From the NCBI GenBank assembly GCA_030248295.1, contig JASANH010001039.1, positions 558,001 to 622,000 on the forward strand: a DNA stretch of 64,000 bases, written 5' to 3'. The translations under genes were made by a program, and so were the position numbers. Of the stretch, positions 24,222 to 37,390 are shown piece by piece (position 1 is the first letter of the stretch; every line of letters starts with the position of its first letter). Under the pieces are notes generated by a model. The model was given only the letters and a program-made list of their open reading frames with translations. It searched no databases and was not told the origin of the DNA. Origin of the DNA: Mesodorylaimus sp. YZB2_4. Its lineage: Eukaryota; Nematoda; Enoplea; Dorylaimida; Dorylaimidae.

Positions 24222-27208
24222 ATCCACGCTACCTCTGTCATAGACTGCTGCTGGGAAAACCAGTAACGGCGCGTGGTTCGAATTAAAATGGAATCAAGCC
24301 AATGCCCAAAAATAACTATACCACAGCGTCATGCTCTTGCGCGGACATTGCCAGTTCCGCACGCGCTATTGTTCGACTGACCTGTGTCCTTTCCGCACGC
24401 CAGCCTCGTCAGTTCCGCATGCGTATGTACGAGTACTTTCTACATGCCCATACTTTCTGAAGAGAGAGTTGTAGAGTTTACTTTCATTTACTTTCTCATA
24501 AAATTTGATCAGTTATGCTGGGCAAGAAATACATAAAATGAGAAAGCAAGCATTCATTTTGAGCATTCACAACATCTCTATTTCTACTGCGCAGTTTCAG
24601 CAGTTCCAAACAGCTTCCGAATGCCATTTGCTTAGTGCGGGGGCTTTGATCGCTGAAATACTCTAAGTACGAACATCCTGGATTTTTTTGAACGTCGACG
24701 CAACTTTGACAGGTTTTCGGAAATCTCGTTAGTACGTGTTCTGGGATGCCATAAGCCATGTCTACTGATTGTTCAGTAGAGAAAAAACCAGAAGAATACA
24801 AACAGTAGTGGGGAGAGTACGACAAGAATTGAAGTTGTGGTCAAAGATGAGCAGCATGGATCTTCTTATATTATCATCTTGTAAAGATGATCCATGATGC
24901 AAAGTGTGGCTGATTGTGAGCGGGGCTGCTTGTGCTATGGCACCATCATGATAAATACTCTATGTTTATCAGGGGGAGCAACCTTTTGAACATCTTTCGA
25001 AAAACGTTGATGCGTTATTGATCACGAAAAATTCATACATGTATTTCACATGATCCGATCCGATCCGATCCGACGAATTCCCATGCGATCCGGTCGTGAC
25101 CAAAGCATGCCATCGGTTCAAATTTCGCAAAAACTCCTAATGAAAGCATTGCCATCTATTCTGGATGCTCGAAATCACCTTATGGTATCTCTGCTTTACG
25201 AGTTCGCTAACTGTTTATCAGAGATGTCAGACACGATAAGACACAATTTGAACCTCAAACACTTTTAGAAGCAGCCATGTCACACCACCACGCAGGGAAT
25301 GAATACCAGAAGCCGGCATGTGTGGCCATGTTCTGGATGTATGCTCGAAGAAAAAGGCAATTATCTATTCTTAGTTTATCTATACTTTTACTTCTAAGTC
25401 TTCAGCTGAATTTTGCTCGCTAGAATCTGAGATAGAAATGAAGCAGGAACACGCATACGTACCTTGCACCTTGCGTGAGACCTAGAACCTTTTACAATTC
25501 ATTTTGTGCGAGCCGGTGGGGGTAAATCGAAAACGCAACTTTTGGAAGACCAAGTTTCCGCTTCTACAGCACCTACCCCTTCCCTTTGCCCAAACACGCA
25601 GCCATTAAGTTCAACGCTTGAATGATCAATGTTCAACTTCGATGCCAATTTCTCGCATACCAACTAGACAAATCATGATTAAACATTTTACGATTTGTTT
25701 TGCTCTTAAAAGAGGGACTCTTTAGCTCATAATCTGTGGCTTCCTGTCCTTGTCCTCTACATATAAAAACCAAATATTTCCAATTTGTTTCCACTCCTCA
25801 CTAATATTTCTGTTGTCCGACTTCAAACATTTGCAAAATATGACAAGGCAACCTCGAAAACTGCTGCATCAAACTCAACAAAACCAAAAATTGTAATTCT
25901 GTTTCTAGGTGAAAAATAAAGCATTCTGAAAAATATCAGGTGCGTCTGGCCAATTGGTCAGCAAAAATTAGCGCCTAAAGTCGCGGGAATTTTTTCTAAT
26001 TCTGCTAGATTTCTAGCCCGAAACCCGAGACCTGAAAGCCGGATTTGGGAAGAACTCTGCGTGTTTTTTTTAACGCTCGGGCTCCTTACCATACAAAAAT
26101 TCAACAATTCACCTAGGCCACCGCCACTGCTGATCAGTTGGTCAGATGCCTCTGATACTCAAATAATGCAGAAAGCTTACCTTTGCACAGAAACACATTA
26201 CAATTTTTGGTTTTGTTAAATCGACTTGACTTTTGGCGTTGTTCCCGCGAGTCATCCATGTTTTCTCTGGTCTCAAAAAATAATGAGAAGATGACTTGTA
26301 GCCCTGATTATATGAGCAGGAGAAAGGTTGGAGAAAAACTGCGCAACACTTAGTTGTTTGCACGCGGTCATTGAAAACACCATCAGCTTAGTATGTCGGA
26401 TATCGGATAATCCGATCCAAATTTTTGGATGGTGATTTTGTGGATCAGGGTTCCGAACCCGAATCAAAAAATCCGGATGCCATCTTGCTGCATGACATGG
26501 GTCATTTGACCGAAGTAAAATTCATACAAGGCGCAGATAATGATTTTCCCAAATTTTTTCAGGTTGATCAAAAAAGAATTAAAATTTTCTCTGAGGATTT
26601 TTTGTCGTGTGTTGTCGTATGATTTTCGCAGCCACTACTGAAGCAATTTTTTTTCCTGTTTAGCGGTAATTGATTGCAAGGCTTCGTTGCTGGACAAACG
26701 TTTAGTTTTACTTGTCATATGGGATTAATTCAACAAATGACATAATGACATGAGAAGACTTTTCAAAAACAACGAGTAGAGGTTTAAAATATATTTTGAA
26801 TTGAAGAGTATTCGATAGATATAAGTTACATCTTTTACATTGGACCATATATCAACACAACGTACTCCGCTCATGCTCCTATCATTTGTGACCGCGTAAA
26901 ACATCGAGGCCATGTCACTAGAATCACTAAACATGTCATTGAGACGTCCAAGTCATATAAAAGACGCCTAGGGTATAAAAATAAAGCCTCCCCAGGACAG
27001 GAGATTTGATTAAGAGCGACCTTGAACCCAGCTAGAAATTTCCAGCACATATTAAGTTCAAACACCCGAGTGAAAATGAGCTCATGCCCGGTCTATATAA
27101 GGTGATTGACATTTCTTGAATATCACTTGACTGGTTTGAGCACTAGATGCAGTATAGGCATTTCAAAGTGTCTATAGCATAGTTTTCGAGCGAAAAAGAG
27201 GCAAAGAC

Positions 27209-30200
27209 ATGGTAATGTTTTTCTTCAGATCAACAGCAGAAAAAAATTATCCGTATGTTTTTAGCATGGCATTATTCATGATTGTCTGCGTTTATTATTA
27301 ATTCGAAAGTTTGGAAATGAAACGTTTCAAAAAGTCATGTAAGCTGCATGTTAGCTAATCATTTTTACATCGAGCACAGCTTTCTCGTTTTCAGAACACT
27401 TTCTGGGTGCGACGGTGTCAAAGATTTTTGTGTCTTTGAAAACCACACTGATTCGATAACCTTTCGTTTAATGACCGCCACCAGTAAAGTTTTAAGTGCG
27501 TAAAGTTTGATATTTTTCTCTTTTTTTTCCGAAGTGTAAGCTTTTCTTTCAGGAATTAGTATTTCAAAAACGTATGAAATGTTTGGTGAATTTTTCTATC
27601 ACTATGCACTGGAACGTGGTTACTCCGACATATTGGCTAGTTTAGGAAGGGATCTGGTCAGTTTTCTAAATGGATTAGATGCACAACATTTTTTCCTTAG
27701 TAATTTTATTTATGGTGGCATAAAATCGCCATCTTTTCGATGCGAACTTTTAGAAGATGGAAGTTATTTGTTGCATTATTATTCAACAAGGGATGGCATG
27801 CATTACTTGGCTATCGGTGAGTAAAAAGTTTTTATGGATTTTGGCGAGAAATATTCGAATTTTGAATTCTTAGAATCTTAAACCTAATTTTACCAGTGAA
27901 ACTGATTTTGTGCGTCTTAAAACAGCAAAATTGAGTGGTTAAACACACCTACTTTTTTGATGCCAGCACTTTGAGCTTGAAAAGCTGCATGAAAATTTTT
28001 TACTCACATCAGGGATTATCAGGGAATGCGCGAAAGAGTTGTGTAAAACAAATGTCAAAATCAGTGTATTAGAAGTCGCGAAGGAAATTTTTGGAACTAC
28101 GATTCATTCTCATGCCACATTACGTATTGACGAAGTGGACAAAAATGGTTCAGTTATTGCACGATCAAGTATCCTAAATGCAGGAAGTCAAATTTTACTT
28201 GAAACTAATCGAAACAAATCAGCCATCCAATTGTTACCGAATACACCTTCATATGATGGGTTATTGATAAGCAAAGCAGACTTTTGTTCGCTTTTACCTT
28301 TCCATATTTTATTTGATCGAAAAATGATTATTCGAGGGCTGGGATCTTATTTATCAGAGCACATGAAAAACTTTAAAATGGGAGCGCGAGTCACAGACTG
28401 CTTTGAGTTAGTACACCCAAAAATGGATTTCGATTGGTCATCGATACTGAATTTTGTGAATGTGCAGTATGTTGTGGAAATACTGCCCGGAATGATGCCT
28501 GGTGATGTGGCCGCGAAAGCAGACGATAATTATTCGGGTGGCTTGCAAATAAGAGGTAGTATTCAAGATTTTGCTGGTGGGAAATTCTTTTCCTTTTTTC
28601 TTTTTTTTAAGGACAAATGTTCCCACTGTCTGATCGTCAACACATTCTCTACGTCGCTTCGCTACGAATTGGCAATCTAAAGAAACTTCGAGAACACGAA
28701 TTATTCTTGAGTGACATTCCATCTTACGATGCCACAAGAGACCTCATTCTGCTCAGCCAACTACGTAGTGCAGAATTGAGTCTAAGGTAAAAATTTTTAT
28801 AGCTCTGTTTGAATAGTTTTGTGCAAAAATTAATCAGAAAATGTTTGAATTTTTTTACATCCGATACACAAGCACAGAAATACTTTTTTTTAGCAAGAAG
28901 CTAGAGGAAGCGACAACAGAATTACAGATAGTGTCAAGAGAATTAGAAATAGAAAAGGCGAAAACAGACGCATTACTGAACGAAATCTTACCTCGTTCAG
29001 TGGCTGAGGATTTGAAAAATGGCAAGGAAGTGGCAGCTTGTAAGGATATTCTTCTTTTATACTGTCATATTCCTCATTGGGCAAAAATTTAATTGTCACA
29101 CTTTTCCAATTGAGCGAGAAAGCTGAAAAATTACTCAAAATCGACACGTTTTGCTTCTCCTCCCTTTACAAATATCTTGTATTATCCAAAGACATCGTCA
29201 AAAATGAAAGAAAAACACGTTGCAAGGCAGAGCTCATTGTCAGTTTTACATTTCCTCATCTTGATTTTGCTTTTTATCGTATACGCATAGTTTTTGCCTG
29301 TCTAGGCTCATTTGACGAAGTGACGATATTATTTAGCGACATTGTCAATTTCACAATTTTATCATCACAAAGTGAGCCGAACCAAGTGGTTAATATGCTC
29401 AATGAGCTGTTCACGCATTTTGATGATTTATCGCGATGGAATGGTGTGTACAAGGTGAGAATATGGCTAGGAGTATCTTTTCTGATCAGTGGATTTGGTT
29501 CAGAATTTATTCCGGTCCTTCCAAGCTTTCTGGAGGACGTAATTTGTGAGAACTTGCAATTATTGGTAAGCTAGGAGCTGACAGGCTCACTACGGCAGTG
29601 ATATAAGTTGCAGAATCACAGATGATTGAACTGTAAACGCCTTGTTCAACTAAACTGCTCAACATCCTGGTTAAACTATAGTTTCACCCGGGTCGATGAA
29701 ATTATATTTTACCCAAAGTCAAACCTCTTTTACCAGATTGCTGAAACCATATTTCACTCAGGATCTATATTCAAACCATGTAGCAAAGACATAGATAGCG
29801 AAGTTGGGTCTGCATATGCACAATTCCTACTTTTCAGGTTGAAACGATTGGTGATGCGTACATGGTCTGCGGTGGGGTCCCAACTTCAATACCAGACCAC
29901 ACTGAACGAGTTGCAGATATGGGATTGGGAATGGTTATTGTATCGAACAAGGTCTTATCACCTGTTGATCAGAGCCCGATACAAGTGAAACTTTTGAGTT
30001 TTTTGCGGTTTTCTATACAAACACACTTTTTTTAACAGATCCGGGTGGGCATTCACACTGGTCCAGTTATGGCGGGTGTTGTCGGCAAACGAATGCCTCG
30101 ATATTGTCTCTTTGGAGACACTGTAAACACGGCAAGTCGAATGGAAAGTCATGGTATCCCTACGAAAATACAAATCAGTCCTAGCACTTACGATCGCATC

Positions 30201-30467
30201 GATAAAAAAATATATTCTATTCAAGAACGTGGCATTATAGAGGTTAAAGGCAAAGGCGAAATGAAAACTTATTTTATTCAGAAACACCTGTCAAAATCGA
30301 TACATCAACTAGTCGGTCGATCAATCGATATTATCGATTTGCATGACGGCGACTCGTGCGAAGAAAATTTCCCCAAGTCGTTAAATTCCAGCGACGAAAC
30401 TACACAAAATCTTGGAACTAGTCAGCGTACGGTGCAATGCTTGTCGAAATCGTGCATTTTGCTATAG
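27209..30467 (+). CDS. H-NOX haem-containing guanylate cyclase, copy B (10 exons, 676 aa)
   Basis: Exons: 27209-27211, 27265-27338, 27395-27495, 27553-27816, 28013-28555, 28612-28786, 28894-29039, 29306-29454, 29838-29984, 30039-30467. Internal exon lengths match copy A exactly except exon 5 (three bases shorter); the C-terminal exon is shorter. All phases agree. The H-NOX domain keeps His105 and Tyr135/Ser137/Arg139. The cyclase domain keeps both metal aspartates (447, 491), Glu487, Cys557, Asn564 and Arg568, so it should make cGMP without an alpha partner. The introns are short. Copies A and B diverge most in the tail and in the linker around residues 160-180 and 300-320. They are tandem paralogues and may also heterodimerise (inference). 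The family senses NO or O2 through haem. Confidence 0.93.
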
Positions 30468-32410
30468 CGTTGTATTTTCACGTTTGCATTCATTCTGTCA
30501 ATGTTTCTCCTAAATTTGGTTGGAATCCAACCTGAATTTAGGTTTTTCCTCCACTAATATGTATTCAAGTAGTGCTGCAAGTCAAGGTTTTTTTTTAATT
30601 TACCTTCAACCCGCGTTTTTCGCTGAACTCCATGAATTTAAAATCTGAGAAAAAAACTGACGAGAAAGTAATTTTTTATTCGACATTTTTCTCACGGAAA
30701 ATGGCTTCGACAATTGGAAAAGCGGATGGACGAACGACATTCTCACGAATGCCAGTTTGGCATTAGGTACGAAAGACCTTTTACGCGCATTATTTAATAT
30801 TCTCGAACATACGTCGAAAATTAGAAATTTTACATAGAAAATGGAGCAACCTATAATATTTCTTATGTTCCCCCTCGTTTCTCTTCTCTTACGTCTTTTC
30901 GAATAATTAGCTCGCGAAATCTTTGTCATTTATAAAACCTTCGAGCTAGCAAAATGTCAGTGTTTAAATTATCTAACAATCGAATCTCGCGCCTTATTGC
31001 ACTGACTGACATACAGTAAAAGTCGCACCACGTCAAAACAACCCACATCCTATGGCCATCGTATTAGTCAGAAACTTCCACACTTCGCTCCCACCAATCA
31101 CGCGTATATATGACCTTTTCTGAAGACCTTTTCACGCCGTGACGCTCACTCGAGGCGCGCCCTACCGCTTAATTAATTGAACTCATAGGTCATGCGTTAT
31201 CGCCTTAAATGAGCATCCGAATACGCACAACTTTTTATTGTAGACAGATATAATTTGGGGTGTGCTCTAGTAATTGGTCTTAAAATAGTATTCTCCTGAA
31301 AAATAATGAACTAAACTATGCACTGGTCAAAATATAATGTCTTCTAAGTTTCATAAATTTTTCGCGTACCTTTTATATTATTCGGCTTCTATGCCAGCAC
31401 TCGCTTAGTAGGGTATAATTTTTGTGGACTTGACGTCATTTACTTGACCCTCAATCTTACAGTACGAGTTACGTAAATGTGGATGACATAATCATTTTTG
31501 GTCACATTCGCAGGGCACGCGGACATGTCGTAACACGAATAAAAGACCAGGAAATTCTTTCTCAAGCTTGTTGACAAGTTGTGAAGCGAATTTTCTGAGC
31601 CTTCTGTTACTAACCGCCCACAAAAATTTGTTCATGTAGAAAATTTTTTATTCTCATAATTAATGCACACTGAACTTGAACAAATGTGTTTTGAAAATAT
31701 TTTCGGTCTGAGAAATACGTTTTGTTTGTTGTTTGGGAGTCAATGCGTTCACTGGTGCGGAAATCGGGTGACACTAGTATTAGGAGAAAGGATAGGACTG
31801 CTGTCTCGTCTTTTATAATCTGGTTATATGTCTATATTTAGAGTGTAAATGGGTGCTGTGTCTTTTAGACTGGACAATGCACCTGGCCGAAGAGAGTGCA
31901 ATTTATTTAAAAATGCACATAAGACTGGAAGTTTCCAAAAACGTTCATGTCGTGACTTTCATCAATTAGGACGCAGTGAGGACAAAAATGCAAAGAAAAT
32001 TCTCGAAGAATCACAGTGTACACTTTACAAAAATGGATCATCTTCTCTTTTCACTTCGGCTTAGTCTTATTGTCAATCACGGGAACGAAAACTTTCGAAG
32101 AACTTTTTTGCCGTCTGGAACGAATGAGATAAAAAAGTTTTTTTTTGCCATCTTTATTTTGTAGCAACCGAAGTTTTCAATGAAAGATAAAAGACGAAGA
32201 GAGCAAGAATGCACCGAAAAATGTACGCGTACATTTCAACAAACTGAGTGAGTACTCCACCGGCGCCTAGGCAAATACATTATCAACTATGATATGCCTT
32301 TTTCTCCATATAATCTGACCCATATATATCATGATGGTAACATAAACCGGCCTCGAAATACAGCATTTATGATCATTTTGGATCTTCTCCTCTTCTTAAG
32401 ATTGAAAAAT
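30468..32410. other. Intergenic between cyclase B and hormone gene 1
   Basis: No gene recognised. It is the 3' flank of two convergent genes. TTTATT (AATAAA on the minus strand) at about 32152 could serve the hormone gene. A plus-strand frame at 31849-32064 is cysteine-containing but has no family resemblance. Confidence 0.4.
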
Positions 32411-33007
32411 TTAACTACGTGATACTTGAATGGAACCAGCGAAATGATTGAAGCAAAGGACGAAATCGTCATTGTCGAAACAATTATTTCTGAAAAAGAG
32501 TATTTTTATAAGTTAGGTCAAGTCAGTTTTTGCATCAGGCCAAAACAGTTTTCCCATGCTGTGTATAGTTTAGATAAAAAGCCATTTTCAGACTCGACTT
32601 GAAAAAAGAAAGAATATTTTCGAAATGGCGTGTTTGGTGCGTATAGATTTGAAAGGATGTACTCACCGACAGTTTGCTCTGATGTTAGGGTCCCTATGCC
32701 TGTACATTTCGTGACAGGCTTCGCACAGGCGATCCATGCTCAAAAGCGTTTCCTCGTCGGCTGTTGTAGCAGCGCAGTTTTGTATGGATCGCCTATCCAT
32801 GAAGAAATGGTGTTTTTGCAATTGTAGCGGTGCCTTGGTGCCCTCATCTTCTTCGCTCAATATTTGTTTCTGTTCTTCTTCTAATCGCTGCATGTACTCG
32901 GGTGGCAGGATAGCGCCGAAAAGGCGATTAGGAGTGCTCGATACTTGACCAATCGAGAAAACCAAAAACACCACCAGCGCCATGCCATTGCAATAAATTG
33001 GTCGCAT
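32411..33007 (-). CDS. CHH/ITP-superfamily prohormone 1 (2 exons, 139 aa)
   Basis: Exon 1 is 33007-32667 and exon 2 is 32489-32411; phase 2 at an Arg codon, donor GTGAGT, acceptor TTTTTCAG. This intron position, just after the fourth cysteine, is the classic one in crustacean hyperglycemic hormone and insect ion transport peptide genes. A signal peptide spans about 1-24 (Met9 could also start it). An acidic precursor-related peptide follows, then an Arg-Arg cleavage site at 72-73 and a mature hormone with six cysteines at 78, 95, 98, 113, 117 and 126. The key block reads MDRLCEACHEMYR. Family peptides are secreted neurohormones acting on metabolism, moulting or ion transport. The C3-C4 loop has 14 residues, longer than the usual 12 or so, marking a divergent member. 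The C-terminus shows no amidation signal. Confidence 0.88.
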
Positions 33008-36000
33008 TTTCTTTTAGAAAGGAAAATAAATTTTTCGATTGACTACGGAGCAAATATTGAAATGATCCTAAAACGGAATAAAACTAAGCAAATGGGGTTT
33101 AGTCAGGAGTTTAATAAGATTAGAGAAGTTATGTTTGGATAGCGATTGAAGTCAGAGCTAGGAGGCGTCAATGACGACAGTCTCGCAAGGATTGAAGAGG
33201 CTCACAATGAGTCGTTGGTGTCAGGGGCGGCGCTTGTCGTGCATAGCCACCCGTTGAGACGCGGTCAGGTAGCTAATAGCAAGAAGAAGGCAAGAAAACA
33301 AGTCATTCAAGGTGTCTCATGCCCACACGAATCAAAATCAACAGGACACTGAGAGTGGAGGCCGATCGAGGCAAGTTTATATGGACATACATAGTAGTGT
33401 GCAAGGTGCCGTGCCCTGCGTGTGCACGCTAGATGACACGATTCCATTGACGTCCATGCGTTCGCCTAATTACGCACCAGCCATTCGCATATGTCCATCC
33501 ACCAGTCAAGACATTTATGGACGCGCGAGATGGGCGGGGCCATTGCCATTTTTACAACTGCCGCGCCTTATTCATTCATTTTCTCTCATTATAGAAAAGG
33601 TGGACACTAGGACAATCGGGCCACCCGTTGGTCACTCGTCGGGCGTCTCTAACGAAGTATGAGAAAACATGGAGCGATTGTGGGCGTTCCTTGAATGAGA
33701 GCGCATCTACATCAGCACATGCTGCGTGCCATTTATATAGTACATCAAGGAAAAAACAAGAAATTTTTCTTCCTGACTCAAGACTCACGCCCCCAAATCT
33801 TATGCACCGTGCACATGCCTCTTCCAATTAGAAGCTTCCTCCAATAGTATCATGTCAAGCGGGTGGCAGAAGGACGAAAAGTGCGGGCAATAATGAGTGA
33901 GGGTTAATCTAACAGAAAATCTCTTTTTAGCTACGTATAATAATTCTAATAGAAATTGTCCAGAATTTATTTTGATAATCGTCCCAACATTAAGTCATAC
34001 GCACGCAAAGCAAAGCAATTTCTTGTCGCGCACGCCATTCCAAAGTGCACCCTTTTGAAATATGCGCCTACGCTCGCCTAGATTTCCCAACGATTTTCAG
34101 GAGGACAATTTATCTTCGACACCACGCATGTCGACGACCGACTGTGGACACCCCGCGGTGTCGTTCATTGGGAAAAAGTGGTGACATTTTCACATATACC
34201 TCCGTCAGTATATGGCGGACGGAGTGGCCATTAGGCATCCTCATTTTACGCGCATACTTGAACTGGAAGGAGAGTTTGGTGAATGAATGAAAATCAAATA
34301 CCATCAATCACATCTTGACAAATCAACCTCGCATTGAAATACGTTTCCCGTGGAATCCTTATTTACTCATACGGAAAGCGTAGGTGTACAATTTGGAGCA
34401 AATTATGCACCCAAGCGCGTTTTATTCATAATTCACCAGACGCATACACCATTCTCAAATTCTTACCCAGGTCTCCTTCTTATTTCTAAGAATAAGTATC
34501 AGCCTTGGGGGATCCCTGAAATTATAAAAACCATTACCATTTTTTATTATGTCTTCATGCGTCAAATTTTTCCCTACAGGAAATATCACCTGACGTCAAA
34601 AGCGCTTGACATCGGATATGAAAAGAAAAAATTTCACAGAAGTCTCATCTTAGTCCACCAGCTAAATGTGATAAAACAGCGGAAAGACTTTCTAGACAAA
34701 GGAAAAGGATTTTTGAAAAGCATAGTGGCGATAGATGGCCAACAGAGCTTTTATACATGCACTAGGCTCAACTTGTTTTTCTTTGTTCATGCAAGTCGGG
34801 AGGGCTTGTCAAAAATTTCTAATTCGTATTCGGATTTCGCTGTTTGTGTTTTGCACCATGTATGAGGCCCCTGTTTAGAAGAAAATTTCATTTCCTTACG
34901 ACCCGCTGAGCGAAGAAACATAAATTACGTCAACAGAGCACCCTTTCATTACTGCAGTGGACTATAGAACTTCGGTTTGCGCGAGGTAGAGCAAAATCAT
35001 GGAAGTGGGAGGAGAGGGAGGCACACCTACGTTTAAGCAATTAGTGCTTTGTACACGATTTTCGGAAAAACCTTTCTAGCCAAAATCTTCCAAACTTTTG
35101 CATTTTATCCAGAGTAGTCGGGAACTGAGCATAGGAATATTAGCCAAGACACTGACCCGAGAGCCTAACTCGTAGGAGGCGACGAGAGCACATGATCTTC
35201 CACCAGACTGCGCTAAGCAGCGCCTACCGCTATGCTACGCAATTATTAGACCCCGAGGGCAGCTCTTGAAAAATCTTATAAAAAAAGGTTTTTAGATGAA
35301 ATGAAAAACCAGGCGTTACGATGATCCCACATGATATACTTGACTTAGGGCAAGTTTTTGCGAAAACAAGCGTCAGACTATTCTGGTATCCCCGCTGACA
35401 CTGATCACCTGTTTCGCACTCTTTGACGTTGCTTACAATTTGTGTTGTGCAAATCCTAGGATGCCCTTAGATTAGTGCAAGTGAAGCTAGGTGCGTAGGT
35501 TGAGGACAAAATGTGATTGGCAATAAACACCTAATGAGGTCGCCCCCTTTGTTTTTGAAATGAGTGCAGGTTTAATAATGCCAGAGATGATATCATTTTT
35601 AAAGGTTAGTGTCCGGTAAACAGAATTTTTCAATTAGAATCTGGATGTTCTTGGCGTGGTGTGGGCGGAAAGGCGAAACAGCGTTGTAAATATGTTAGCA
35701 ACCGGATTTCGGCTTTGTTCAGCCATGATGATGACAGTGGCATCAACATAGGAATAGTTGAAAAAACGTAACCCTGCCTTATTCGCGGATCAAAAAAGTC
35801 AAGGTTGAAAATGTTTTGCTTTCCAGAAAAGACCGTTCATGTTTAGACAGCGATTTCGCAGGAAAAATGACTTCTCGCGCCACTGACGATGAGTTCCTCA
35901 GGCATTGCTTTGTTGGGATCTAGGACATCTAGGGAGCGGGGGGGGGGGGTTAGGGGGACTCTCCTGCTGAAAGCTAAAGATCAAGCTACTCTTGCACTTG

Positions 36001-36094
36001 ACCGTTCTGACGCGGCTGTAGAGGCTTGGCGCACTTTTCCAACTTTCCAAACTGATGGGTTGAGAGTGCTGGGCATGCATCAGTTTATTAAATC

Positions 36095-36178
36095 AAGAAG
36101 AAAGAGGTGCTGGGATTCGAACCCAGGATCTCCCGATTGACAAGCTGGCGCGTTACCACCCTGACCCGCTTGCCAGCT
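36095..36178 (-). repeat. tRNA-derived fragment with intact B-box
   Basis: On the minus strand it has an A-box-like GGGTGGTAACGCG, a CTTGTCA anticodon-loop-like segment, and a CTGGGTTCGAATCCCAG T-arm that pairs perfectly. The acceptor and anticodon stems do not pair, so this is a SINE or tRNA pseudogene rather than a working tRNA. Confidence 0.5.
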
Positions 36179-37317
36179 CTTCGGAAATCGCTATACCTGA
36201 CAATTTTCAGCATTTCGGAATAACTGTCTCATAGTCATAGATGAAGCTAGGAGACGTCAATGACTATGAGGCAGTCATTCTTTCGCCTTCAAACTTCATG
36301 TACTGCACAGTCTACTGTAACTGCCCGGTGCAACTGAGAGTCCTTTTTATGTAATGCAATTCTGCTTGTGTTGCCTCTTTGCATACAAAACAACCTATCC
36401 CAGGTTGATCTAGCTACAAGTGCTGGATTCGCTCAGGCTTCTTTGGGGGGTTTAAACGCCTTAAAGATGCCAGCTGCATAGGAAATACGGTTCAGACGTC
36501 GAATCATACTAAACAGCAATAGCCTACATTTCTGCTTGCCGTCTCTTGTATTCATATCTATTAGCTAGAACAACTTTTGAAATCCAGTATCCCCTTTCCA
36601 GTGGGTGGAACCTTTTGTAAAATTTAAGTACCCAAATCATCAGAGCAACAAAGCACATTGATCGCCCACTTTCTTTTTCTTTCCGCTGTTTTGCACGTCT
36701 TTATCATTACTAGCAAAAGTGCCTATTATTGGAGCCTCCGCTCCTAGCATGTAGGCCTAATAGTCACTTATGAGCAGGAAAACATACGCCAACCTGTTTC
36801 ATAGCAGTTATCCCCCTCAGTGCCTTAATTGACTTTTTGAAATCCTACGAGCATACTGTAGGGAAGTTTGCGATAACAAGCGAATATTTTTAGTAATTAG
36901 CACCGCCTCCGAGCAGCCGTTACTTATTCTTTACTGTACTGAAAAACTATTCACGTGACTAAGTTCTATGACACAGTTTTCAGGATTTCTTAAATCAGTT
37001 TATCAGTTTTTTGAGAGACGATTACTTCCGCAATCGAGTTGACTGAGTTTATGGTGGTCGAACCACCAGGATGTAGCACTGGACTTGGGGCTCAACATAC
37101 TGTGAAATCAGCCCAAAATGCTGATTCGGTTTAAGATTTTTGGCCGTAGTCAGGCAGCGGCAAATAAACATGTGAGGGATGCAGGCTGACAAATTTTTGC
37201 TCTTGTAATACCGCTTTTGCCCTTGCTATCCCTACCCCTTTGCCTTCCCAAGCTTCTTAACTGATAGGTTAACAGTGGTGGATAGCACGCACGACTCTGT
37301 GTTTTCAACTTTGAAAG

Positions 37318-37390
37318 TTGAATCAGGACCGGGATTCGAACCTGTGGCTTTCCCGCTTGCACGCTGACAACTTGCCGCCAACACCCTTGT
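37318..37390 (-). repeat. tRNA-derived fragment
   Basis: The minus strand carries AGGTTCGAATCCCGG (B-box/T-arm) preceded by a CAGCGTGCAAGCGGG segment. The full cloverleaf is not convincing. Confidence 0.4.

Larger units (their letters stand above)
22831..27208. other. Intergenic between the tandem cyclases
   Basis: No gene recognised. It holds a possible mariner-like fragment (22987-23071, minus), a near-perfect hairpin (24178-24221), a second small hairpin near 24860-24895, and GATCC-type degenerate repeats (25050-25075, 26395-26470). Confidence 0.4.

Noticed and set aside
31849-32064. Cysteine-containing 71-codon plus-strand frame
   Set aside because: Cysteine spacing fits no peptide family I know, there is no signal peptide, and the start is not persuasive.
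32180-32250. A minus-strand stretch reading like a CHH second exon (F-x-R-C pattern)
   Set aside because: It has only one cysteine in any usable phase. The exon at 32489-32411 fits phase, cysteines and splice signals.
34350-34865. 171-codon open frame on the plus strand
   Set aside because: No ATG at its start, no domain, ordinary AT-rich composition and no splice context. Treated as chance.
36095-36178. A working tRNA gene on the minus strand
   Set aside because: Only the T-arm pairs well. The acceptor and anticodon stems do not, so it is called a tRNA-derived repeat.
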